A DNA stretch of 38,354 nt from an uncultured Acidaminococcus sp. (GTDB lineage Bacteria > Bacillota > Negativicutes > Acidaminococcales > Acidaminococcaceae): contig UPXT01000019.1 in the NCBI GenBank assembly GCA_900538365.1, positions 1 to 38,354 on the forward strand, read 5' to 3'. The position numbers and the translations under genes were made by a program. Shown here one piece after another: positions 25,710-33,730 of this stretch. How positions within the stretch are numbered: the first letter of the stretch is position 1; each line of letters starts with the position of its first letter. The notes beneath the pieces are model-generated. The model was not told where the DNA came from. It saw only the letters and a program-made list of their open reading frames with translations, and searched no databases.

Positions 25710-26453
25710 CTACATTACCATGCCACCGTCCACATTTAAAACTTGGCCGGTTATATAAGCAGCTTCTTCGCTGGCGAAGAATAAGACTGCATTGGCAACA
25801 TCTTGCGGGTCCCCAGGTCGTCCCAGGGGAATGGTCTTGAGCATTTCCTCCTGAACGGTCTCGCCGAGGACTTTCGTCATGTCCGTAGCAATAAAGCCCG
25901 GTGCAATGGCGTTTGCCGTAATGCCGCGGGAACTCACTTCCTTGGCAAGGGCCTTGGTAAAACCAATGACGCCCGCTTTGGCAGCGGCATAGTTGGCCTG
26001 ACCAGCATTGCCCGTCTCGCCCACCACGGAGGCCATATTGATGATCCGGCCTGCCTTTTGCTTCATCATGGTGCGCATAACGGCTTTGGAGCAATTATAC
26101 ATGCTCTTGAGGTTCGTTGTAAGGACGGCATCCCAATCCTCTTCTTTCATGCGCATCAGAAGCCCATCACGGGTGATTCCGGCGTTGTTGACGAGGATAT
26201 CGAGGCGTCCCAACTCGGCGACTGTCTGCTTGACCATATCTTCGCAGACAGCGGTATCGGCGACATCTCCTTTAAGGAGAATGGCCTTGCGGCCCAGTGC
26301 CTTGACGGCTTCTGCAGTTTCTGCAGCGGCGGCTGTGTTGCCGGCATAATTGATGGCCACGTCAGCCCCTGCTTTTGCCAGGGTCAGGACAATGGCACGA
26401 CCAATGCCGCGGGAACCGCCTGTAACAAGCGCTACCTTGCCGAATAACGTCAT
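25710..26453 (-). CDS. fabG: 3-oxoacyl-ACP reductase
   Basis: 247 aa short-chain dehydrogenase reducing beta-ketoacyl-ACP with NADPH. The cofactor loop is TGGSRGIGRA (about 11-20), NNAGI is near 88, and the catalytic Ser-Tyr-Lys lies in NMASVVGETGNAGQANYAAAK (shown by S in ASVV and YAAAK). The C-terminus ends VLNVDGGMVM as in FabG. It starts one base after the fabD stop, with AAAGGAGG upstream. Confidence 0.98.
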   Translation of the reverse strand: MTLFGKVALVTGGSRGIGRAIVLTLAKAGADVAINYAGNTAAAAETAEAVKALGRKAILLKGDVADTAVCEDMVKQTVAELGRLDILVNNAGITRDGLLMRMKEEDWDAVLTTNLKSMYNCSKAVMRTMMKQKAGRIINMASVVGETGNAGQANYAAAKAGVIGFTKALAKEVSSRGITANAIAPGFIATDMTKVLGETVQEEMLKTIPLGRPGDPQDVANAVLFFASEEAAYITGQVLNVDGGMVM

Positions 26454-26454
26454 T

Positions 26455-27402
26455 TTATCGAACCTCCTTTAAATAAGCAAGCGATTTTTCCAAAGAATCC
26501 ATGTCTTCCACATTGAGCGGCCCATAGGAACGGTCCACTTTCTTGATGAAGCCACATAGGACTTTGCCAGGACCGACTTCCACAAAGGTATCGACGCCAT
26601 CATTCATCATATAGCGGACCGAATCTTCCCATAAAACAGGGCTTGCGGCCTGCTGGACGAGCTGGGTGCGGATTTCATCCGCCTTTGTTTCCGGCTTGGC
26701 ATTGACGTTTGCCACTACAGGAATCTTGGCATCCACAATCTCGATGCTGTCAAGGACTTCCTTCAGACGGTCAGCTGCAGGCTGCATGAGCGAGCTGTGG
26801 AAAGGGGCACTGACAGGCAGGAGAATGGCGCGTTTGGCACCGGCTTCCTTCAAGCTGTCGCAAGCTTTATGGACAGCTTCCGTCGCGCCGGCGATGACGA
26901 TCTGGCCAGGGCAGTTGAAGTTGACTGCTTGGACACACTGATTCGTCATTTTTGCCGTTTCTGCGCAGATTTCCTTGATTTTATTCGTATCAAGGCCAAT
27001 GATGGCAGCCATGGCACCTTCCCCAACAGGGACGGCTTCCTGCATGAACTGGCCTCTCTTGCGGACCGTGCGGACCGCATCGGCAAAGCTCATGGCACCG
27101 GCACAGACAAGGGCGGAATATTCACCCAGGGAATGGCCTGCTGCAACGGAAGGAACGATTTCATTTTCTTCCAGGACCTTCATCGCAGCGACACTGCACG
27201 TCAAAATTGCAGGCTGTGTATTATAGGTCAGGCGGAGCTGTTCTTCCGGGCCTTTGAAGCAAAGGTCCGTCATGGAAAAGCCAAGGGCTTCGTCAGCTTC
27301 TTTGAAAACGTCCTTTACGACACTGTAATTGTCATAAAGGTCCTTCATCATTCCTACTTTCTGGGAACCTTGACCAGGGAACATGAACGCAATCTTACTC
27401 AT
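26455..27402 (-). CDS. fabD: Malonyl-CoA:ACP transacylase
   Basis: 315 aa from the ATG at 27402 (MSKIAFMFPGQGSQKVG), chosen because AGAGGAGG lies 7 bases before it; its ATG overlaps the fabH TGA (ATGA). It moves malonyl from CoA to ACP. The nucleophile Ser is in GHSLGEYSAL (about 91), the substrate-binding Arg in VRKRGQFMQEA, and the active His in SAPFHSSLM (about 200). Standard length. Confidence 0.98.
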   Translation of the reverse strand: MSKIAFMFPGQGSQKVGMMKDLYDNYSVVKDVFKEADEALGFSMTDLCFKGPEEQLRLTYNTQPAILTCSVAAMKVLEENEIVPSVAAGHSLGEYSALVCAGAMSFADAVRTVRKRGQFMQEAVPVGEGAMAAIIGLDTNKIKEICAETAKMTNQCVQAVNFNCPGQIVIAGATEAVHKACDSLKEAGAKRAILLPVSAPFHSSLMQPAADRLKEVLDSIEIVDAKIPVVANVNAKPETKADEIRTQLVQQAASPVLWEDSVRYMMNDGVDTFVEVGPGKVLCGFIKKVDRSYGPLNVEDMDSLEKSLAYLKEVR

Positions 27403-28409
27403 TTTTTGGCCTCCTCTGTTTTCTGCCATTTGATGACAAGGGATCCATACGTGAGTCCTGCCCCAAAGCCAACAAGGACAACAATCTCATCCCGTTTCAA
27501 GCGGCCTTGGTCACGGGCATCACACAGGGCAATTGGAATGGACGCGGCGGATGTATTGGCATACTGGTCAACGTTGACCATGACTTTAGCAAGCGGAAGG
27601 GCAAGCCGTTTGGCCGCGGAATCAATGATCCGCACATTGGCCTGATGCGGCACCAGGAGATCGATATCGTTTTTCGTCATGCCAATCTTGTCCAGGGCTT
27701 TCATAACACTGCGGCCAAGGACACGAACAGCGAATTTAAAGACTTCTTTCCCATTCATATGAATGAAATGTTCATGGTTATCCACCGTTTCGTGACTTGC
27801 GGGATGGCGCGAGCCGCCGGCGGGCATGTTCAGGTATTTTCCGCCGGAGCCGTCAGCCCCCAAGTCTACGGAAAGAATGCCATAACCGTCCTCTACCGGA
27901 CCCAGGACAGCCGCTCCGGCACCGTCACCAAAAAGGATGCACGTATTGCGGTCCGTAAAGTCAAGGATCCGAGAAAGAGTTTCCGCCCCCACAACAAGCA
28001 CATGCTTATAAAGACCGGAAGCAATGGTCTGACTGACAATCCCGCAGGCATAGGCAAACCCCGTGCACCCTGCGCCCAAGTCAAAGGCTGCAGCATGGCT
28101 GGCCCCCAACCGGTCCTGCAGCATGCAGGCCACAGACGGGAACTTCATATCCGGTGACTCAGAAGCAACCACGATAAGGTCCAGGTCTTCCGCTTTCAGT
28201 TTGGCATCGTCCAGCGCACGCTGGGCAGCGATGAAGGCAAGATCACTGGTTGCCTGTTCCGGAGCGGCAATATGGCGCTGGCGGATACCTGTGCGTTCCA
28301 CAATCCATTCATTGCTTGTATCAACCAATTTTTCCAGGTCATAGTTTGTCATGATTTTTTCAGGGACATAGGAACCCATCCCCAAAAAACCAACACTGAT
28401 TCCTGACAT
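27399..28409 (-). CDS. fabH: Beta-ketoacyl-ACP synthase III
   Basis: 336 aa. It starts fatty-acid synthesis by condensing acyl-CoA with malonyl-ACP. The Cys-His-Asn triad is visible: Cys in DLGAGCTGFAYACG (about 118), His in LVPHQANVRI and Asn in QYANTSAASIPIAL. It lies between plsX (3 bases away) and fabD (4-base overlap), in the common plsX-fabH-fabD order. Confidence 0.98.
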   Translation of the reverse strand: MSGISVGFLGMGSYVPEKIMTNYDLEKLVDTSNEWIVERTGIRQRHIAAPEQATSDLAFIAAQRALDDAKLKAEDLDLIVVASESPDMKFPSVACMLQDRLGASHAAAFDLGAGCTGFAYACGIVSQTIASGLYKHVLVVGAETLSRILDFTDRNTCILFGDGAGAAVLGPVEDGYGILSVDLGADGSGGKYLNMPAGGSRHPASHETVDNHEHFIHMNGKEVFKFAVRVLGRSVMKALDKIGMTKNDIDLLVPHQANVRIIDSAAKRLALPLAKVMVNVDQYANTSAASIPIALCDARDQGRLKRDEIVVLVGFGAGLTYGSLVIKWQKTEEAKK

Positions 28410-28412
28410 AAG

Positions 28413-29429
28413 TTATAATTCCCCACTTTCTTCGTCCCGGAGGATTTCCCTGCCAATTTTTCCGACGATATCTTTTTCCGTCAGTTCAATGGCCACCCTC
28501 ACGGCATTCTTGATGGCTTTTGCTTTGGAACTGCCATGACAGATGATAAAGGGTGCGCGCACGCCAAGAAGCAGGGCACCGCCATATTCGGAGGCATCCA
28601 TTTTCCGCTTCACTTCCGTCAGGGCAGGTTTCATAAGAAGGGCCCCAAGCTTGGATAGAAAGCTGCTGTCTTTAACCGCGGAACGAATGATTTCCAAGAC
28701 AGCAGAGCCAAGCCCTTCCATGGTCTTTAAGACAACATTTCCCGTAAAACCGTCACAGACAACAACATCGACAGTTCCTTTATTGATATCCCGGCCTTCC
28801 ACATTCCCGATGAAATGGATATGGGGATCGGCCTTAAGAAGTGGATACGTTGCCAGGCACTGCTCATTTCCCTTGGTCTCTTCTTCCCCAATATTGAGGA
28901 GACCGACCCGAGGATTCTTGATACCAAGCTGGGATTCAGCGTAAACCGATCCCATGATGGCACTTTGGACAAGCTGCTCCGGTTTTGCGTCCACCTTGGC
29001 TCCCGAATCCAAAAGGACAGTTGCCCCTGTGAGACTTGGAATAACCGTTGCAATGGCCGGCCGTTCGATGCCCTTGATGCGGCCCAAACCGAACAGGGCA
29101 GAAGCGACGGCAGCTCCTGTACTTCCCGAAGAAACGAGGGCATCGCATTCTTTTTGACGCAAAAGATCGGTTGCAACAACGATGGAAGCATCCCGCTTCT
29201 TTTTGACGCTGATGCCAGGGTGGTCCTTCATTTCAATGACCTGACTGGCATGATGGATGGTCACATGGGGATTGTTTTCCTCGTGTTCCCTGCGAAGTTC
29301 TTCCTTGATGACGGCTTCGTCACCGACAAGGACGGCATCGCAGCCATATTCCTTGACAGCCTGAAGGACGCCCTTGATGATTTCGGCAGGACCGTAATCG
29401 GTCCCCATGACATCAACTGCGATTTTCAT
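28413..29429 (-). CDS. plsX: Phosphate acyltransferase PlsX
   Basis: 338 aa from the ATG at 29429 (MKIAVDVMGTDYGP), chosen for the AGAGGAACTAGG upstream and the family N-terminus. It makes acyl-phosphate from acyl-ACP for PlsY, linking fatty-acid to phospholipid synthesis at the inner face of the membrane. Typical segments are MGTDYGPAEIIKGV, SSGSTGAAVASALFGLGRI, LLNIGEEETKGNE and DGFTGNVVLKTMEG. It follows fapR by 4 bases. Confidence 0.97.
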   Translation of the reverse strand: MKIAVDVMGTDYGPAEIIKGVLQAVKEYGCDAVLVGDEAVIKEELRREHEENNPHVTIHHASQVIEMKDHPGISVKKKRDASIVVATDLLRQKECDALVSSGSTGAAVASALFGLGRIKGIERPAIATVIPSLTGATVLLDSGAKVDAKPEQLVQSAIMGSVYAESQLGIKNPRVGLLNIGEEETKGNEQCLATYPLLKADPHIHFIGNVEGRDINKGTVDVVVCDGFTGNVVLKTMEGLGSAVLEIIRSAVKDSSFLSKLGALLMKPALTEVKRKMDASEYGGALLLGVRAPFIICHGSSKAKAIKNAVRVAIELTEKDIVGKIGREILRDEESGEL

Positions 29430-29433
29430 TTTC

Positions 29434-30003
29434 CTAGTTCCTCTCTTCAGGTAAGGAAACAATCAAAAATTTAGCCCGAAAGACCTCTTTCCGATTATTT
29501 CTGATCTTGACCCAGATGGTATATTTGTCTTCCTGCTTTCTCACAACTTCGGCACGCGCTACAAGGACGGCACCGCTGAGCACAGGAATCTTGTATTTCA
29601 CATTGGCCACGCCCGTCAGGGCTGCCGGCGCGTCAATAACGGCCAAAGCCAGGGAATTGGCCTGGGCAAACATGTATTGCCCCCGGCAGACGCCGGTTTT
29701 CTGCAGGACCATTTCCTTATTGACGGTCATCATGGAGATGCCGCTCACCCCAATTTCAAGGTCGATGAGTTCACCCACGATGTCTTCACTGGTAATCGCC
29801 TGAAGCTTCTTCTGGGCATTTTCCGCCATATGGCGCGTCCGCTCCCGAAGTTCTGGGATTCCAAGGGCCAGCCGATCGAGCCGAATGGTCTGGATACTGA
29901 CCTCAAACTGTTCCGCCAGGTGGGCATCAGTCAGGAAGGGATTCTTGATAAGAGCAGCTTCGAGGCGCTGCTGACGCACCTTTTTACTTTGCGCTGAGCC
30001 CAT
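29434..30003 (-). CDS. fapR: Transcription factor FapR
   Basis: 189 aa. FapR represses fatty-acid and phospholipid genes and is released by malonyl-CoA. The N-terminal helix-turn-helix (about 22-45, TDAHLAEQFEVSIQTIRLDRL) is followed by a linker helix and a hot-dog effector domain (about 70-185; MFAQANSLALAVIDAP, VANVKYKIPV, VARAEVV). It heads the operon it probably controls, with a FapR-type operator just downstream of its own promoter. The ribosome site AGGTGATGG is close to the ATG. Length matches B. subtilis FapR (188 aa). Confidence 0.95.
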   Translation of the reverse strand: MGSAQSKKVRQQRLEAALIKNPFLTDAHLAEQFEVSIQTIRLDRLALGIPELRERTRHMAENAQKKLQAITSEDIVGELIDLEIGVSGISMMTVNKEMVLQKTGVCRGQYMFAQANSLALAVIDAPAALTGVANVKYKIPVLSGAVLVARAEVVRKQEDKYTIWVKIRNNRKEVFRAKFLIVSLPEERN

Positions 30004-30028
30004 TCCATCACCTACTTTACACCTACTT

Positions 30029-30045
30029 TTAGTACCTAGTCATAA
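30029..30045. promoter_or_regulatory. FapR operator
   Basis: TTAGTACCTAGTCATAA, an imperfect palindrome closely resembling the published FapR box centred on TTAGTACCTAGT. It sits about 12-28 bases downstream of the -10 of fapR, where binding would block transcript start or escape, so malonyl-CoA would induce the whole operon. The match is from memory of the B. subtilis site. Confidence 0.85.
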
Positions 30046-30056
30046 CAGCTACACTC

Positions 30057-30085
30057 ATTATAAGGACAACGGGCCTAAAAAGCAA
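30057..30085 (-). promoter_or_regulatory. Promoter of the fapR-fab operon
   Basis: Minus strand TTGCTT, 17-base spacer, perfect TATAAT. It lies immediately upstream of the FapR operator. Confidence 0.8.
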
Positions 30086-30310
30086 GTAAAAAGGGCGTAT
30101 AAAAGGTGAAAGAATGGTGACATTTCCTTTTTGGAAAGTGCGGTCAAAACGGGGAAAGCCTGCCCGGAAATTTGATTGTCACCAAAGTCGCGGTCTCCTT
30201 TCAAATGAAGATGCACCGGGCAAGGGGACGAAGGACAACCGCTTTCCATGCAAAGGACGGCCAAAAAGAGCCTGACCTTTTCTCACGCTTCCAAATCAGG
30301 ATGGAACAGC
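30086..30310. other. Intergenic stretch with nested inverted repeat
   Basis: No convincing gene lies between the rpmF terminator and the fapR promoter. The one structure seen is a nested inverted repeat: TGCCCGG at 30161 with CCGGGCA at 30216, and inside it ATTTGA at 30170 with TCAAAT at 30201. It could fold as a long hairpin on either strand; no known riboswitch was recognised. Confidence 0.4.
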
Positions 30311-30345
30311 AAAAAGGCCACCGCCCAAAAGCGATGGCCTTTTTT
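30311..30345 (-). terminator. Terminator after rpmF
   Basis: Minus strand GGCCATCGC pairs with GCGGTGGCC (one mismatch-like wobble), loop TTTTGG, flanked by A and T runs. It ends the DUF177-rpmF unit and insulates it from the fab operon. Confidence 0.88.
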
Positions 30346-30354
30346 CATGATGTC

Positions 30355-30537
30355 TTATTCCTCTTCGGTCTTGACGACTTCCTTACCATCGTAGTAACCG
30401 CATTCAGGGCATACGTGGTGAGGACGCATCTGCTCATGGCATTGCGGACATTCAACCAAGCCAGGAGCAGTCAGTTTCCAATTAGCGCGACGGGAATCGC
30501 GACGAGCTTTAGACATTTTTCTCTTTGGTACTGCCAT
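30355..30537 (-). CDS. rpmF: 50S ribosomal protein L32
   Basis: 60 aa. The start MAVPKRKMSKARRDSRRANWK is diagnostic. The zinc-ribbon form is complete with CPQC and CPEC pairs, so this is the zinc-binding type. AGGAGGTG precedes the ATG. It follows the DUF177 gene by 24 bases, the conserved yceD-rpmF pairing. Confidence 0.97.
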   Translation of the reverse strand: MAVPKRKMSKARRDSRRANWKLTAPGLVECPQCHEQMRPHHVCPECGYYDGKEVVKTEEE

Positions 30538-30561
30538 TACGAAACACCTCCTAAACTCAAC

Positions 30562-31065
30562 CTATTTCTCTAACAATGCCTCGAGAGCCTGTAATCGAGG
30601 ATCGATGGTTCTTGTGTCACAATTGCACGGTGCCACGTTCCTATCAGCTCCACAGACCGGACAGATTCCCTTGCAGTCCGGTTTGCACAGCATACGTGCA
30701 GGAACAGTCAGCAGAAGGGACTCCCTCAAAGCATCCGTAACATCAACCACATCAAACTTATAAGTGAAGGCATCATCGGGAAGATTCTCCGTTCCTTCCG
30801 GATAGTACCGCTCTTCCAAAGTGGAAACAAGGGGCTGCACCAACGGTTTGAGGCAACGTCCGCATTCCCCTTTGACAGAAAAGTGGAGCTTTCCATCAAG
30901 AAGAATCATCTCACCCCCATTATGGAGCGTGAAGTCCGCCACCACCTGACCCTCAAGGGAAACATCGTCTTCCGTGAGGTCAAGGGCATCCGGATCCAGT
31001 TCATAATGATAGGATGCCGAACCTATAAGCTGCTTTTTGATTTCTGCTACATTGATCTTTATCAT
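30562..31065 (-). CDS. DUF177 (YceD) family protein
   Basis: 167 aa. The family is linked to 23S rRNA accumulation and normally sits beside rpmF. Visible features: CGRCLKPLV in the centre (about 97) and a C-terminal zinc-like cluster CKPDCKGICPVCGADRN followed by CNCDTRTIDPRLQALEALLEK, a common ending in Bacillota members. It has a consensus promoter right after ackA. Molecular function in this organism is inferred from the family only. Confidence 0.93.
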   Translation of the reverse strand: MIKINVAEIKKQLIGSASYHYELDPDALDLTEDDVSLEGQVVADFTLHNGGEMILLDGKLHFSVKGECGRCLKPLVQPLVSTLEERYYPEGTENLPDDAFTYKFDVVDVTDALRESLLLTVPARMLCKPDCKGICPVCGADRNVAPCNCDTRTIDPRLQALEALLEK

Positions 31066-31083
31066 AATAGTATCAACCGCTTT

Positions 31084-31112
31084 ATTATAACGGTGTCCCC
31101 TTTCTTTGTCAA
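31084..31112 (-). promoter_or_regulatory. Consensus promoter of DUF177-rpmF
   Basis: Minus strand TTGACA, 17 bases, TATAAT: a perfect vegetative promoter between ackA and the DUF177 gene. It gives a leader of only about 10 bases before the ATG at 31065. Confidence 0.88.
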
Positions 31113-31130
31113 TACAAAGGAGGGAATTCC

Positions 31131-32327
31131 TTATTTACCGCAAAGGCGATTCGTATCGCGGGCGATAACAAGCTCTTCGTTCGTCGGGATCAGGAAGACT
31201 TTGACTTTGCTGTCAGCCTTGCTGATTTCCGTAACTTTGCCGCGAACGTTGTTGCGTTCAGCGTCAAGTTCAACTCCAAGGAATTCAAGACCTTTGCAGA
31301 CTTTGGCGCGGGTTCCAATATCGTTTTCGCCGACACCAGCCGTGAAAACAATGGCATCAACGCCGCCCATGGCAGCAGCATAGGCACCAATGTAGCGTTT
31401 GACTTGATAGCAGAACATGTCAAGGGCAAGCTGTGCTTTTTCGTCCCCTTTATTGGCTGCGTCTTCGAGGTCACGGAAGTCGCTGGAAATGCCGGAGATG
31501 CCAAGAACGCCGCATTCTTTGTTCATGTATTTGTCCATCGCTGCATTGTCCAGGCCTTTTTTCTGCATCAGGATCGGAACGATTGCCGGATCGATGGAGC
31601 CGCAGCGGGTGCCCATGAGAACCCCGTCAAGCGGCGTGAAGCCCATGGATGTATCCACGGATTTGCCGCCGTCGACAGCCGTGATGGAAGACCCATTGCC
31701 CAAATGGCAAGTGATGATTTTAGCCTCTTCCGGTTTCTTGCCGAGAAGCTCAGCGGCACAGGCAGCTACATAGCGATGGCTCGTACCATGGAAGCCGTAT
31801 TTACGGATTCCATACTTTTTGTATTCTTCATATTTGACGCCGTACATGAAGGCCACAGGAGGCATGGTCTGATGGAAAGCCGTATCAAAGACAGCCACTT
31901 GCGGGGTGTTTGGCATCAGTTTCTGGCAAGCGCGGATACCAGCAACATTAGGCGGCTGATGAAGCGGAGCCATGTCACTCAGGGCTTCGATCTGCTTCAG
32001 GTTTTCTTCCGTAATGAGAACGGATTCACTGAACACTTCGCCGCCATGGACAACACGGTGACCAACGGCATCAATTTCATCCATGGATTTGATGACACCA
32101 TGGTTGGGGTCAACAAGGGCAGCAAGAACTTTTTTAATCCCATCTACGTGATCTGGGATTTCGCTTTCCATGCGAACCTTATCCTTGCCTGCCGGCGTGT
32201 GGGTCAGGACAGAACCATCGATACCGATACGTTCTACCAGGCCTTTGGCGATGACGGATTCGTCTTCCATGTTGATCAGCTGATACTTAATGGAAGAACT
32301 GCCACAGTTTACAACAAAAATCTTCAT
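31131..32327 (-). CDS. ackA: Acetate kinase
   Basis: 398 aa. It interconverts acetyl phosphate plus ADP with acetate plus ATP, a main energy step of fermenters. ASKHA-fold motifs are clear: VNCGSSSIKYQL at the N-terminus, GHRVVHGGEVF (about 88), the active-site FDTAFHQTMP (about 147), YGFHGTSHRYV (about 180), HLGNGSSITAV and FTAGVGEND. Phosphotransacetylase is not in the window. It is transcribed from a promoter back-to-back with that of tmcAL. Confidence 0.98.
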   Translation of the reverse strand: MKIFVVNCGSSSIKYQLINMEDESVIAKGLVERIGIDGSVLTHTPAGKDKVRMESEIPDHVDGIKKVLAALVDPNHGVIKSMDEIDAVGHRVVHGGEVFSESVLITEENLKQIEALSDMAPLHQPPNVAGIRACQKLMPNTPQVAVFDTAFHQTMPPVAFMYGVKYEEYKKYGIRKYGFHGTSHRYVAACAAELLGKKPEEAKIITCHLGNGSSITAVDGGKSVDTSMGFTPLDGVLMGTRCGSIDPAIVPILMQKKGLDNAAMDKYMNKECGVLGISGISSDFRDLEDAANKGDEKAQLALDMFCYQVKRYIGAYAAAMGGVDAIVFTAGVGENDIGTRAKVCKGLEFLGVELDAERNNVRGKVTEISKADSKVKVFLIPTNEELVIARDTNRLCGK

Positions 32328-32372
32328 TCCCTAGCCTCCTGATTGTTGCTGGTCAAAAAACCAGTTTCTTTT

Positions 32373-32385
32373 CTGATTGAATCAG
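32373..32385. promoter_or_regulatory. Perfect 13-base palindrome, possible operator
   Basis: CTGATTGAATCAG is a perfect dyad with one central base. It lies just downstream of the ackA start of transcription and between the -35 and -10 positions of the divergent tmcAL promoter, so a bound protein could affect both. The regulator is not known. Confidence 0.4.
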
Positions 32386-32388
32386 CAC

Positions 32389-32394
32389 TATAAT
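32389..32394 (+). promoter_or_regulatory. -10 element of tmcAL promoter
   Basis: TATAAT on the plus strand, 50 bases before the tmcAL ATG; the -35 position (TTCTTT) is weak. It abuts the -10 of the ackA promoter on the opposite strand. Confidence 0.5.
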
Positions 32395-32423
32395 AATATA
32401 TCAAAGAATTGACATCTTGTAAA
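32395..32423 (-). promoter_or_regulatory. Promoter of ackA
   Basis: Minus strand TTTACA, 17-base spacer, TATATT, five of six matches in each hexamer. The leader is about 60 bases and includes a short CTGGT/ACCAG hairpin. Confidence 0.75.
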
Positions 32424-32444
32424 ACGATTTGAGGAAGGAATTTT

Positions 32445-33656
32445 ATGGAATCACAACCGGTTGCCGCCATAACAGCGGAATACAACCCTTTTCACAAGGG
32501 TCACGCCCACCAGATCAACGTCATCCGCGAGACCTTGGGAGACGTTCCTATCATTGCCGTCATGAGCGGCGCCGTCACCCAGCGCGGGGAACTGGCCCTA
32601 TGGGATAAATGGGAACGGGCCCGTCTTGCCCTGCGGAACGGGGTCGACCTGGTCCTGGAAATTCCAGCCGTAAGCGTTCTGCGCTCAGCTGATCATTTTG
32701 CCGCAGGGGCCCTTTCGGTCATGCGCCACACGGGCCTTGTCACCCATATCTGTTTTGGCATGGAAAACCCGGATAGAGCCAAGTTAACCCGTCTAGCTGC
32801 TGAAATCCCGGACATCGAAACTTTTGAAAAGGCCTTGAAAGCAGGAACTTCCTATGCGGAAAGCATGGCCCTAGCCTACACGAAAAAAGACCCCGCTTAC
32901 GCCTCTTTTTTTAAGGGCTCCAACAACCTTCTGGCCCTTAGCTATGCAAAAATGGCAAGGACGGTCTTTCCTTCGGCTACGCTCCTTCCCATCCTGCGAA
33001 AAGGAACTCCCTATAATGAAGAAGGCCGCCTTACGGAAAAAGCGCCCAGCGCGGCTGCCCTGCGTCATTTCCTCGAGAAGCAAGGACCTGAAGCGATTTT
33101 TTTTGCAGCCATGGGCATCAAGGATAAAGAGGAACAGGCCCATCTGGCAGCCCTCCCCTCTCCCCTTTTCCACAAGCAGCGCCTTGATCTATTGACGGCT
33201 TACGCCCTTGAAAGTGTCGATACGGAGCATCTTTCCCGCCGTATTGAAGTCACGGAAGGCCTTGAAAGAGCTCTGATAAAAGCCCGCGGAAAAGGTTCCT
33301 TTGACGCCATCGCGGCAGCCTGCAGCGGCAGACGCTATTCCCGTTCCCGTATCCGGCGGCTCTTGCTCCAGCTGCTTTGTGCCGGTGAAATAAGGGCCTT
33401 CACAGGGCTTAGTGACGAGGCTCCTTATCTGCGCATCCTTGCTTTTTCCAAGCGGGGCAGGGAGCTTCTCCATTTGATGAAGAAAACGGCGACGCGCCCA
33501 GTTTTCTCGCTCGTCAATAAAGATACCCCACGGCACCTTGACGAAGAAGCAAGGCGGAAACTCAGTCTTGACCTTGCGGCCACGTCACTCTGGGAACTTG
33601 CCGCAACAGGGACCGTTAAAGGCGGTGATTATAAAAAGCCTCCCATCAAAGACTGA
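32445..33656 (+). CDS. tmcAL: tRNA(Met) cytidine acetate ligase
   Basis: 403 aa (formerly YlbM). It forms N4-acetylcytidine at the wobble base of elongator tRNA-Met using acetate and ATP. The nucleotidyltransferase core has AEYNPFHKGH at 11-20 (HxGH) and MSGAVTQRGELALWDKWER near 40-58; SRIRRLLL near 300 fits the C-terminal part. AGGAAGGAATTTT precedes the ATG. Because the reaction needs acetate, its divergent pairing with ackA is notable and conserved in many Bacillota. Confidence 0.95.
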   Translation: MESQPVAAITAEYNPFHKGHAHQINVIRETLGDVPIIAVMSGAVTQRGELALWDKWERARLALRNGVDLVLEIPAVSVLRSADHFAAGALSVMRHTGLVTHICFGMENPDRAKLTRLAAEIPDIETFEKALKAGTSYAESMALAYTKKDPAYASFFKGSNNLLALSYAKMARTVFPSATLLPILRKGTPYNEEGRLTEKAPSAAALRHFLEKQGPEAIFFAAMGIKDKEEQAHLAALPSPLFHKQRLDLLTAYALESVDTEHLSRRIEVTEGLERALIKARGKGSFDAIAAACSGRRYSRSRIRRLLLQLLCAGEIRAFTGLSDEAPYLRILAFSKRGRELLHLMKKTATRPVFSLVNKDTPRHLDEEARRKLSLDLAATSLWELAATGTVKGGDYKKPPIKD

Positions 33657-33720
33657 CGGGTTCCTTTTTAACAGATCATCACCGTGGCACAAGGGTTCCG
33701 CCCTTTGTTACAGTGATGAT
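33633..33720 (+). terminator. Probable tmcAL 3' hairpins
   Basis: Two structures follow tmcAL. The first, spanning its last codons, pairs AAAAAG and CCC with GGG and CCTTTTT. The second pairs ATCATCAC with GTGATGAT and ACAAGGG with CCCTTTGT (33675-33720) but lacks a long T run. Together they are the likely transcription end; each alone is imperfect. Confidence 0.45.
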
Positions 33721-33730
33721 TTGCAGGCTG

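Noticed and set aside
30058..30264. 68-codon minus-strand open frame upstream of fapR
   Set aside because: It overlaps the fapR promoter, lacks a good ribosome site and looks noncoding.
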